Below the pieces are notes generated by a model. That model searched no databases. It was not told where the DNA came from and saw only the letters and a program-made list of their open reading frames with translations. Below, piece by piece: positions 36,707 to 47,595 of a stretch of 64,000 nucleotides of DNA. The DNA is taken from assembly GCA_030549335.1 (NCBI GenBank), contig CM060183.1, positions 35,400,768 through 35,464,767 of the forward strand. Direction: 5' to 3'. The translations under genes and the position numbers were made by a program. How positions within the stretch are numbered: the stretch's first letter is position 1; every line of letters begins with the position of its first letter. The DNA is from Pontederia crassipes. Lineage: Eukaryota; Streptophyta; Magnoliopsida; Commelinales; Pontederiaceae.

Positions 36707-36911
36707 TCGCACTCCTCCTCCCTCTTCTTCTTTGAACCAAAAAAAAATTTATAGAGAGAAATTTTGGTTCGATTTGTTTGCGATTATGGAAAACATCAAA
36801 ATAAAGGGAAAAAAACGTCATTTCCATATAAAAATAAGTAATATTATTTTACTTTTTCCAATTGAAAAGTTCAATTGTTTCCGTTTTTAAGATTACAACA
36901 AATATTTTTTT

Positions 36912-37178
36912 ACAACAACAACAAAGCCTTATCCCACTAGGTGGGATCGGCTACATGGATCATACGACGTCATTCTGCTCTATTAGTAATCAAACATTTC
37001 GGTATATTATTCATCAACAGATCTTGCTCTATTAGTTCGCCAAGTGTCCGCATTGGCCTCCCTCTCCCTCTTTTAATCGGACTTCATATTATTTGATCTA
37101 CTCTTCTTACTGACACATCTAATGGTCTTCTCTGAACATGACCAAACCATCTTAAACGATTCTCTACCATTTTCTCAC
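36912..37178 (-). mobile_element. 5'-truncated RTE-type LINE
   Basis: The minus strand encodes the C-terminal end of a plant RTE reverse transcriptase: MVENRLRWFGHVQRR, then VRR and RGRGRP, with an in-frame stop. It ends in a TTG-repeat tail at 36912-36922. Both sides carry TACAACAAATATTTTTTT (36894-36911 and 37179-37196), a target-site duplication of about 18 bp typical of LINE insertion. The 267-bp length shows strong 5' truncation. Confidence 0.88.
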
Positions 37179-37196
37179 TACAACAAATATTTTTTT

Positions 37197-38550
37197 TATT
37201 TAAAATAAATTAGCAGAAGATTCGTAGCGGAAATAATAATAAGGTTAAACCTCGTATGTACAAATACTTGAATTTAAAATTAAAACCTAATTAAAGTGGA
37301 ATAAACTGGTTTATCATTTCTAATTTATTTAATTTTGTGAGAAATATCTTTGATGCATCCACGCAGGCCCTAGGCTCCTTGGCGGCTTGGCCCTCATACA
37401 GCATTTACTATTTGCTTGCTTTATTCAGGGACTGGAAAAAAAAATTAATGATACTATCCAGCATTCCAGCTACCACAAACAAACAAAAATAAATAAAACC
37501 ATGATTATAAAAATAATGGGTGAATTTTATAAAAAAATTATAGTACTTTTTACGTCTACTTTGAAGTATGCATTTATTATATGATATTCTAAATTTTATC
37601 GTCATTTTCATTTAGGTCCATCCGTCTTGTCTTATTAACTTATTATTATCTTTTTTCTATTTATGAAAATATTAAAATATTCTATTATAATTTTGAGTTT
37701 TCATATGTTGGAATGAAAAAAAGGCATTTATTTTAAATCACTTAAGAGAATTTTAATTTTTACATAAATAAAAAAACAAAAAGCTTAAAAGAATATGTCC
37801 AAAGAATTTGAAAATACTATAAAATTTAGAGACATGCAAATTCATAATTTTATTAAACACAAAAAAATCATTATAGTTTAAGAGAAGCTTAAAAAATTAA
37901 TCCTAATTTCTTATAAAGTTAGCTCCGCCATTATTTTTTCTTCGAAATTCGAAGAACCGTCCATAGAAATATAGAAAGATCATTAATAGCGAGAAACATG
38001 GAACCATCACTGGAGAAGTATTTGAAATTTTAAAAAAAAGGTGAAGAATTCAGTGACGAAGAAATGGAAAAACAAATAAATTAAATTAAATTATAAACTA
38101 ATATAATAAAAAAGTTAATAATGATTTGTGATAAAATAAATTATTTTTATTATTAGGATTATTTATTATTATGTATATAATATTTGAAAATTATTAAGTT
38201 TTTAAATATAATAAGTGATTAAAAATTAATAAGTTTGAAAAAAAACAGAGGAAAGAAAGGAGCAACAATGTAGAAAATGATAATAGAAAGAGGAAATCAA
38301 TATGGGAGTATAAACATTAGGAAAAATAAACGGAAATAAATAAAATGAGAGATGTTTTAAAAGTTAATTAAATTTAAATAAATTAAATATAACGTAAAAA
38401 ATAACAATGATGTACCAATCATGATCGGTTTTTATGCTAATTTAATATAAACAAAAATGTTATTAGTTTACTTTATTAAAAATGTGATATATTGTGTAAT
38501 ATATTAGTTTATATATTCAAAATTTATATAAAAAATGTTATTAATATAAT
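37197..38550. other. AT-rich intergenic DNA
   Basis: No gene, tRNA or delimited element is seen. Sequence is roughly 75 percent A+T with many homopolymer runs. Confidence 0.5.
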
Positions 38551-38559
38551 TTTATTTTT

Positions 38560-39086
38560 CAGTTATTTCCTCTAACCACCCCTAAACTATTATAATTTTT
38601 CAAATCTAACCCCAAACTACGAACTTCATTTTTTGAGTCATCAAACTATTACGATTTTTCTAATTTTATCCTTCCATCCAATTTCGTCAACTTTTTTGTT
38701 ATCTTTCATTTTTCGCATTTGTGAAAAGTCCATTATACCCCTATTACAAGTGTTACTCTATTTTCCTTCAAATAATATAAAAATTAAAAAAAGACTGAAG
38801 GGAGTGTCGCCGGAGCGAAAGGAGGCGGCCCCTTTTGCTCCGGCAACAACAATGTCTTTTTTAATTATTTATTATAATTTTATTATATATAATTTTAAGA
38901 AAAATAGAGTAACACTTGTAACATGGGTATAATGGACTTTTCACAAATGCGAAAAATTAAAGATAACGAAAAAGTTGACGAAATTAGACTGAATGATCAA
39001 ATTGAAAAAATTGTGATAGTTTAAGAACTCAAAAAAATGAATTTGGAGTTAGTTAGAGAAATAGGGGTGGTTAGAGGAAATAACCC
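38560..39086. mobile_element. Mutator-like miniature element (527 bp)
   Basis: Two arms of about 200 bp face each other, with termini near AGTTATTTCCTCTAACCACC and GGTGGTTAGAGGAAATAACC. A perfect 9-bp target duplication TTTATTTTT flanks it (38551-38559 and 39087-39095). Long terminal arms with 9-bp duplication are Mutator-like. A short GC-rich core (38810-38860) sits between the arms. No transposase. Confidence 0.88.
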
Positions 39087-39296
39087 TTTATTTTTTCGGT
39101 AAAAATATTATGAATAACTATTTCTTCATAGTGATTGAAAAGGGTATAAGATATTTTATTACTGCTGCGGATTAAAGTAGGCAAGTAACATCAAAATCTT
39201 ACATGAGATTGAAGAATAAATTGTCCTAGTTATAAATAAAAAATTTTAAAAGGTAAAACAAATTTGATAGATTTTTCACACTCAACTATTAAACTA

Positions 39297-40147
39297 GGGT
39301 TATTTTTATAAATCACCCATAAACTATCACGATTTTTCACATGTAAATCCAAATCACAAACTTATTTCTTTTATCTCTAAACTATTACGATTTTTCAATT
39401 TGATCCTTCCCTCTTTCTTCTTGCACAGGCCGACTGCGATCGACAATGATCGTCGATCGCGTCACGGCAGGAGACGACCCCTCTTTCCTCTGTGTTGACC
39501 CTACTACGATCGACAATCGTCATCGTCGCATCGCAAATAGAGGGCTACCCCACCCCCCTCTCCACACACAAACTCTTTCCCCTGCGTCAACGCGCGCAGT
39601 GAAGGGGGGTCGCCCCCGTGCGACCGGCTAAGGTCGTTGTTCATGTCACAACAGAGGGAGATCCCCCTCTATTCCCTGCGCACGTCGATTGCGATCGTCA
39701 CATCACAGTGCGGAGGGGAGGGGTGTCGCCCCCTCTATGACCGATGACCTCTTGCGCATGCTACGACTGTCGCCGATCGCGTCCCAGCACGGGCCTCCCC
39801 CCCCCACAAACTTTTCCCTATGTCGGCGTGTGCAGGGAAGGGGGGTTGCCTCCTACTCGACCAACCAAGGTCATCGGTCGCATCGCAGTGGGAGGGCGTG
39901 TCGCACCTAGCTGTGATCGGCGACCCCTGTGCACACCAGTTGTGATCGGTGATCGTCGTCGATCGCGTCATTGTGGGGGATTTCAATGGATGAGTAATTT
40001 CAATTGTTCATAACGAAGTTAATGAAAAAATTGACAGAAGTCGATGAAAGGATCAAATTGAAAAATCGCAATAATTTAGAAATTTAAAAAATAAATTCGT
40101 AGAGTGAAAAATCGTCATAGTTTAGGAGTGGTTTATAGAAATAATCC
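39297..40147. mobile_element. Mutator-like element with GC-rich core (851 bp)
   Basis: Termini GGGTTATTTTTATAAATCA and GGTTTATAGAAATAATCC are inverted repeats of over 100 bp, flanked by a perfect 9-bp duplication ATTAAACTA (39288-39296 and 40148-40156). It belongs to the same family as 38560-39086. The core (39425-39995) is GC-rich and repeats GCGATCGAC/GATCGTC words and CCCCCTC blocks. It may be captured host DNA or an amplified internal repeat; the frames found in it are overlapping and unrecognised. Confidence 0.88.
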
Positions 40148-40156
40148 ATTAAACTA

Positions 40157-40628
40157 TGCATAAGCAAGTCACATTTTTATTAGTTTTTAATATAAATTAC
40201 ATGAAGAATAAGACAAATATATTAATTTGCATCTAAATTAATTAACATTGTCATGAATCTTCTTTTACTAATACTTAAAAATATATTGAATCTTAAGATA
40301 AAAGGCACATCATTTCTTCATCAACATGGACCCGTACCGGGAGGAGGGTAGAAATTAATTTCTATGAACAGAAAATGGCTATCTAGACATATGCACAGCA
40401 CAAATTAAGGCCAGTTTGATTTAAGAATAAAATAGAAATAAACATCTCAATCTCGACATCCACAAAACAGGGTTAGAACAACTTAGCGACATCCACTTGC
40501 ATTTAATGCATGGACAGTAAAAAGAAGCAAGTTTTTTATGTTTCTTGCGTGGGCAAGAACGTTAGGTCCATTTGGTTGTCACCGAGTTAATTCAAACGGC
40601 CCTTTTTCTTCTGGTTTTTCGATGCGGA
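40157..40628. other. Intergenic DNA
   Basis: Mostly AT-rich sequence between two transposons; no feature supported. Confidence 0.4.
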
Positions 40629-41151
40629 TAGGGGAGAGCAAATTCGGATTCGGGTTGACCCGGTCCCGATCTAGTTTTTATCGGGTTCAAATTTGGACCC
40701 GATTCCAATCGGTCCGGATCCGAGTCGGTTCGGAAAAATCGGGAATGAAACCGAGAATGGAACCGGATTAAAAAAATATTTAAAAAATATAAAGAAATAT
40801 AGAAAACTTGTGAGAATTAGCAAATTTAAATCATAATTTAATTAAATAAACATCAACTTATTAAAATATTATGTCAATGTATCACATAATACTACAATAG
40901 AATTTTTTAACACTTAAAAAATGGACAAGTAATGATTAAGTTATCAATTAATTAGAACTATATAAATATTATTAATAAGCGGGTCGGGTCCCAAGTCGGG
41001 TTTTTATATGTTGGACCCGGTCCCGACCCGAAACCCATCGGGTTTTTTGATTTTGGACCCGGACCCGGTCCGACTTATAACCGGGCCGGAAATATTTTCC
41101 GAAAATCTGGATCAGTGCGGTCCGGGTCGACCTGGACCGTGCTCATCCCTA
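40629..41151. mobile_element. hAT-like miniature element (523 bp)
   Basis: Left end TAGGGGAGAGCAAATTCGG and right end CCGTGCTCATCCCTA form inverted termini of the Ac/hAT kind. Both subterminal regions are dense in GACCCGG/CCGGGTC words, and the middle is AT-rich. No convincing 8-bp target duplication was found, so the exact edges are uncertain. Confidence 0.6.
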
Positions 41152-42380
41152 CGGAAGTTTTTTCACAAGGGGGTCACCATTTTTTTATTTTGCAATTTTT
41201 TTTTGTTTTTTTATTTATTTTTACCTATCTTATATATAATAAATTATTTATTATATGTAAAATAATAATAATAAAGAATTAATACAATAGTATTTAATAC
41301 TTATAATTTCATTTAATCATTACATTAAATATATATTAATAAAAAATGTTTTAATATTTAAATAATATATTTTAATAATTTTTTTTGTCATAATTTTTTT
41401 TAATATACTTTTATTTTTTATTTTTTTAAACAAATTTATAACATATATTTATTATACATATTTTAAATTCAAACATCCACTAAAATTAACCAATCACATC
41501 TACATTTTCATATAATTATCACCTACCTTATTTATCCACATCAAATTTCAATCTATTCAAATTCTAAACATAGACCGAACTAATCTGTCAATTCAATTAT
41601 TCATCGAGAACTTAGTGAAATTTCAGTTCCGTTGTCAAACGCCCCTGTGTATCATCAAAATTGAATAATATAATAATCTAAAAAATAATAACTCGATCAG
41701 ATTAAACATTCATAACGAATTGTGCACACTTTGTCATCTCTTGTTTTGACTATATTCAGATCCTTATATTTCAGCACTTAACTGGCAACCAAACAACGTT
41801 GTATTATCGGATAGATTAAAGGGGAGGGATTAAAGGATACAAAATTTTATTCGAAACTAAAAATATTTTATGCAAACTAGGCGGGCGTAGGAAAACAAAT
41901 CTAAAAAACTTAAAAAGCCGACGCATCTAATATAGAATTTTTGGCTTTTTAGATTTTAATGGGAAGTTAGACGATTTTTTAAAATTTTAAAAAACTCACC
42001 CGACGAGCCCAAGGCCTACATAATTAAAATTATATAAAATATATTATTACATTGTAAATATAATAAAAATATGATATCCCACTTAAAAATATATTATTAC
42101 ACGTCGTCGATTATTTAATTACTCTTTTACGTGGATGCTGATTCATGCACATGCGAGGCACTTCGATTTAACGAAAACAAGTGGCAGATTAAGCATCGAT
42201 ATCTATGATAAATTGACCTTTATTATTCCAACGATGTGTTGACGTGTTGATCGATGGTCTTTTTTTGGAGATAACGTTTTGGAATTGTTTGGTTGGAATT
42301 TGGAACAAAATCAGCATCAATTAATATAATTTTTAGCATTGGAATTTGAAAAATATTAATTTTGTCCATGTCAGAATCGT
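41152..42380. other. AT-rich intergenic DNA
   Basis: No gene is seen. Confidence 0.45.
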
Positions 42381-42814
42381 TAGGGGTGTTCTCAGTCGGA
42401 TTCGACTCCGCCCAGGAACCAATTCAACTCGATTCATCTAATTTTAATATGATTTCGAGAGCCAAATCCGATTCATTAGGGTCGGGAATTCAATCACTCA
42501 AAAAAAATTTTAATTTTCTTAAATTTTTAAAATTTTAAATTCATTAAATATAAAAATATTATTTAATATATATTTTGAAAAATAAAATAAGTTGCCTAAC
42601 TATTTAATATTATTTTGTACTTAAAATATTTTATTTCAATTCTTTTAAAATGTTTAAATCAAATATAAATTTATGTTAAAATAATAAAAAATAAAAAATA
42701 GATCGATCGGATCGGATTGAGCCAACTTAAGTTGGAAAAATTCAATTCGTACCCGACTAAAACCGCTTCGAATCGAGTTCAGTTATCGGGTTCACAGATT
42801 GTCCAACACCCCTA
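42381..42814. mobile_element. hAT-like miniature element (434 bp)
   Basis: Inverted ends TAGGGGTGTT and AACACCCCTA. Flanking octamers AGAATCGT and ATAATTGT agree at 6 of 8 positions, consistent with an aged 8-bp duplication. The inner ends carry GATTCGAC/GAATCGAG words and the core is AT-rich. Confidence 0.7.
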
Positions 42815-42822
42815 ATAATTGT

Positions 42823-44950
42823 GTCTCGGGTCCGCCTTGTGATGTATGCAATAATCCGAGCCATGAAACATATTAAAACGTCAAAAACAACAATTAACTA
42901 TATTTCTGGAGTACAAGAAGAAAAAAAAGGTTGGATTCTACTTCATACAAAAGAAACGTTTTATTTGCACCGCGCAAGAAATCAATTTTGTTTAATATTC
43001 ATGAATTAAAGGAAAATAATTTTTTTGGAAAAATTTTAACCACAAACAATCTATGAGATCTAATTTAACATATTATGTTTTTTTGTTTTTCCCTTTGCGT
43101 GAGAAAATTAATTGTTTCATAGCCGGCGGTGGTTGTTCGTTGCAATGTATTAACGACGAAATCGGTGACAACGTCAAATCCTATGGTTTTGGATATTGGT
43201 CTACGTCGGGACCATTCGTTTAGTTGATCTCTTACACAATTATGGCATATTATATTTAACTTAATAAATATAATAATTTAATTAATTAATCAGTATAAAT
43301 AGACGTACAATATTTAAATTACAATATCATATGCATAATGTTTTCTTATTACTATGACATAATGACTATTATTTATTATTCCTTATATACTTTAATATAT
43401 ATATACATATATTAACATAAGATAGATAGAAAATGAATCAATTAAATAGAATCTAGATGTTCCTAGTAAAAGTTCTATAATGTCATTTAAATTGTTCAAA
43501 AAATTATTCGTACATAATAAGCAAGCTAATATGTATTACTAATAATTTAATAGGTGATAACTTTTCTATTAGAAAATGCCCCTTGTATGTTTTTAAAAAA
43601 ATTGTTAAAAATACAGAATATAATATTTAAACATTAAATAAAGCTTTAATAATATATCTTGATAATGTTCAACCACAACTATAAACTTTATATGTGCTGG
43701 TGACGATAACCTATAAATTTCGGAGTGCAAAATCATAAACTCAATTTAAAATTTTATGCACCAAACAGAAAAAAAAGTATTTAAAACTATATTCGTTATC
43801 CAAAACTCTATAACTTGAACATGAATTAATGTCTTAACAAACAGATAATATTTCAACTACAAGATAATGTTATAGTTGAAATTATCAATTAGATATTAAC
43901 GAATAACATATAATATTTTTTAAAAAATATTTCATAAATATAACGAGTACAGTAACGTATAACTATAAAATAACAAAAATGACACATTTCTCATTCTCAC
44001 ATTAGATATTAATTATAATTAATTTATAATATTTTTATATAGGACAATATATAGTATTTTATAAAATTCATACTAAAATTATTGATTATTTTAAAATATG
44101 TAAATACAACTTCATTTGTGTTTGTTAAGTACAATCAAAGATGTATAATGCTAAAATAAAAATTGATCCACGATGTTTACAAATTAAATTAAAAAATTAT
44201 TGAAAAGGTTTTTTTTAAAGAAATGTTAAACTTGTATACTACAAAATTTATAGGCTAGTGAAAATAGCATTTACCATTTTATCATATAATATCTAACTTC
44301 TAAATCCAAGAAAAATAAAAATGCATGTGTGAATTCTTAGAATTAATCTTACAACAAAACCAGATGGTAAATTTTAATTAAAAAAAATAGAATAACTTTA
44401 CACGTTTAATATGTCATCGAATAATATATCATTAGGTACCAAGTAATGGAAGAGGCTTTGAATTTTTCTTTCAGCTGGAGAAGTCTAAATGAACTTTGAT
44501 ACAAATGAGACAATATTTTATTATGACGTGCGGATTCGTGAGGTGAAAGTTAAAAAAAAATAACACTTTAAATATTTAATTTTGTTCCCAACTAACCTAC
44601 TGTTCTTAGATCACATATTTGTTTTTAAATTATCACGAAGTGTACTTGTCAATTGTGACTTGAGCAAATATGTTAAAAACGATGGTTTGTATCATACTAT
44701 TGTCATGTAAATATTATATTGATAGATAAAATATTTATAAGTCATAAAATTCTTAATTTTTATCATATTCCTGTGAATAAATTGATGTGAACAAATAAAC
44801 CTGCATAAGTTTTAAAATAATATATTAGTTTGATTATTAGCCACAAATCTTTTGTTAACTACATCATTTTTAAGTATTATTATTTTATAATTTATTATTT
44901 ATAAATATATATATTTTAAAATGATTCCTTTTATATTTATTAATTATTTT
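42823..44950. other. AT-rich DNA, possible Helitron body
   Basis: No gene is seen. The DNA is among the most AT-rich of the window. It lies directly upstream of a Helitron-like 3' end at 44984 and may be its body, but no 5' TC terminus could be fixed. Confidence 0.35.
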
Positions 44951-44956
44951 ATAACA

Positions 44957-44984
44957 CCCCTGCATCGCATGGGCATTATACTAG
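44957..44984 (+). mobile_element. Helitron-like 3' terminus
   Basis: An imperfect hairpin (CCCCTGC, loop ATC, GCATGGG; 44957-44973) stands 7 bases before CTAG at 44981-44984, followed by T. A GC hairpin close before CTRR, with insertion between A and T, is the Helitron 3' signature, and this wording closely resembles common plant Helitron ends. Confidence 0.6.
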
Positions 44985-45418
44985 TTATATTAACAATGTA
45001 AAGGGATAGTTGAATCTATTACATTAATGTCATATACTCATGGGTTTAATGATCCTACTATCACCTTTTAAGCCATAGTACCATATGTACCTCATTTAAT
45101 AAAATGTGTTTTTATGTGGTCAGTCATCGAAAGCGGTGCCGACGTTTCAAATCGTACGATATTAAAAATCGCATTATTTACAGGTTGAAGATTGACTCAT
45201 CATCAAGTTTAACTAATCCAGTTAGGTTCGCCTCATGTCACTTACTTATAAAAAAATATGTTTTCATTGAATTTAATTCAAATTATGTTTTCATACAAAA
45301 TTATGAAATGTAAAATTCACCCTTATTTATTTATTAGAAGAAAAAAAATATCAATACAAGAAAAAAAATATTATTTAATAGAAACATTATATGTAATATC
45401 ACATTCATGTTAATATAA
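44985..45418. other. Intergenic DNA
   Basis: AT-rich; no supported feature. Confidence 0.4.
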
Positions 45419-45427
45419 TAATATTAT

Positions 45428-46625
45428 GGAAAAAATGGGGGTGTACTCCTTTAAAGAGGGCACACCTGTACCTGTTAATATTAGCCATTGGATTAGAAAG
45501 TGTGGTTAAGATTAATTCAAACTTCTTTTTATTCAACATCGGCTCAGAAAAAATAATATCAAAGAAAAAAACTGAACCCGATACATCTCTCCAATTAACC
45601 CTTACGTGACTCGCCTCCTCTCCCCGACAAAATACCTCGTTCCATCACTCTCCTCTCTCTCTTCCTTTGACTCTCTCTCCCTCCATCTCTTCCGACTATC
45701 TTTCTCCAGCCATGTTTGCTGCTCAAGTAGCCATCCAGATGCCACAATGTTGTCAACCCCACGTCTTCTCCACCAAGCTCTCCGTCACTTCTCCGATGGC
45801 AGCGCGCGGCAACTCGCGGACACACTCGCAACGACGCGCCCTTGCACCCCGACGCTGGCCATGTTGGCTCCAAGGAATTAAGGGTGTGACCCTCTCCTTT
45901 AGGAGTTGCAGCATATTTTGGGCCGGCATGCACCTCGCGACGGAGAAGTGGTCATGCCCCATGACGGCGCCCTCGAGCTCTTAGACACAGAAGATTGATC
46001 CCGGTGGCGTTGGGAGCATCAGGCTGCACGAAGGTCGGTTGCGGTTGTTGGACGACACATCCAACCTAATGAAGGTTTGGAGCGTGACCTCGGATATGAT
46101 CACCGGCGTCTAGTCGGTGCATGATCTTTCGGCTGTTTTTGTGGCAAAGTCAAATGTGCCGTTGTCGCTGCCGACCAAGTGGAGATGCTCCTGGTCCTGG
46201 AACTTGGAGGTGTTCAACGACACCAGGGGTTCGTTACCGCCAATGTTGTCACCTGGAATCCAAGAGAAGAATGATCTGATGAGGTCTCTCATGGCGGCTT
46301 CTTCTGCTAGAATCTTTCACGGCGAAGGGAAGGCGAATCTGAAGCACATACATCAACTAAATATATGAAGAGCGTCATTCTCTATCTCATGGCGACAAAG
46401 ATGGAGGGAGAGAGTTTGAGAGAGACATAAATGGCGGAGGGAGATGAGACAAATGGAGAAAAGGAGAGAGACGAAGGTGTGGTTTGGAAGAGAGCCATCG
46501 ATTTTTTTAATCAATTTTTTTGAGCCAACGAGAATCAATTTGGAGCACACATTCTTGATCCAATGGTGATATTAAAAGGGTACACCTCGTGCCCTCTTTA
46601 GAGAGGGCACACCCTCATTTTTTCC
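45428..46625. mobile_element. Mutator-like element with gene-like core (Pack-MULE candidate)
   Basis: Inverted termini of about 70 bp start GGAAAAAATG and contain AAAGAGGGCAC. A perfect 9-bp duplication TAATATTAT flanks the element (45419-45427 and 46626-46634). The core (45600-46500) is GC-rich with plant-exon-like composition and overlapping open frames on both strands (for example 45667-45984 plus, 46110-46292 minus). No transposase is present. Gene capture by Mutator-like elements is well known, but I cannot name a parent gene. Confidence 0.85.
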
Positions 46626-46639
46626 TAATATTATATATA

Positions 46640-46815
46640 TTTTTTCATGTTAAAAAGTAATAGCAAAATGATATTTCATGATTATTAAAAAAATTAGCAA
46701 AAAGTGAATTAAATTAGTAGAAGACTTTAAATATCAAATTTGAATATGTTCAACAATTATAAAATTTAGTAATTTAGAGTTAAATATGAAAATATTATGC
46801 TTAAAAAGCGTTAAA
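46640..46815. mobile_element. Single Mutator-like terminal arm
   Basis: Matches the arm at 1500-1735 (shared ATGATATTTCA, AATATCAAATTTGAA-like and TAGAGTTAAATATGAAAA words). No partner arm or target duplication was found. Confidence 0.4.
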
Positions 46816-47590
46816 AATTCCAACAAATTAAACAAGATATTTTGATGAGAAAAAAAAACTTATTTAAATATTTTAAATGTTGGAACTTGGGAGAGATATT
46901 AGAATCAAGTAGACCCCTTAAGCTAAAGAAATATTTGTTTTCCAGCAACAGAGAAAAATAAGGTGAAAGAGTATTAATTATAAAGAAATCAACAAAGTGC
47001 GGTATTGTGTGTTTGTACGCTTGTACCCTCACATTGCAGATTAAAAAAAACTGCTCTAAAATATTCCCGTTAGATTTTGTGGGGTCCACCATTTATCTAA
47101 CGACGGATGTCGTAGGGGCCCACCGAGCTAATGTTGTGTCGGATAAGGGCGGTGTGTGACGCAGGGTACGATGACACGCGCGCGTACAAGTAGATCCGTC
47201 GGCGGCACGTGAGATAATTGCATGAGTTTTAACTCCGTAGTCCGTATATATTTATATACGGATAATGTTTTCCATCCATAATTATATCATGTTGACATAA
47301 TCCTATTTCAGTGCGCACTAATTTTAGGTATATTTATTTTTTAAAAAAAATAATAATTAGGATAATTTTTTAATTACAACCATAATGAAATTTATATAAT
47401 TTGAAATTATCTATGACAGAAAAATAATTTTGTACCTAATGTTTTTTTTTATCTAACAATGCAACTCTTCGACTAAGCCTTAGCATAATCTGATTCATAA
47501 TTAGAATTCAGTCATCCGGATCTCCATCCGATTCTTAGTCCCAAAACTATTACATTTTTTTAAAATTATGTATCACCATTTATTTATAAA
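46816..47590. other. Intergenic DNA
   Basis: No gene is seen. 47085-47215 is a GC-richer island with CACGTG-like and ACGCGCGCG words that could be a promoter remnant. Confidence 0.35.
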
Positions 47591-47595
47591 AATTC

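Noticed and set aside
40621-41159. 8-bp target duplication for the hAT-like element
   Set aside because: Flanks GATGCGGA and CGGAAGTT do not match as octamers; only CGGA is shared.
45606-45984. Treating the open frames in the Mutator-like core as a gene
   Set aside because: Frames overlap on both strands, none has a recognised domain, and splice sites could not be assigned.
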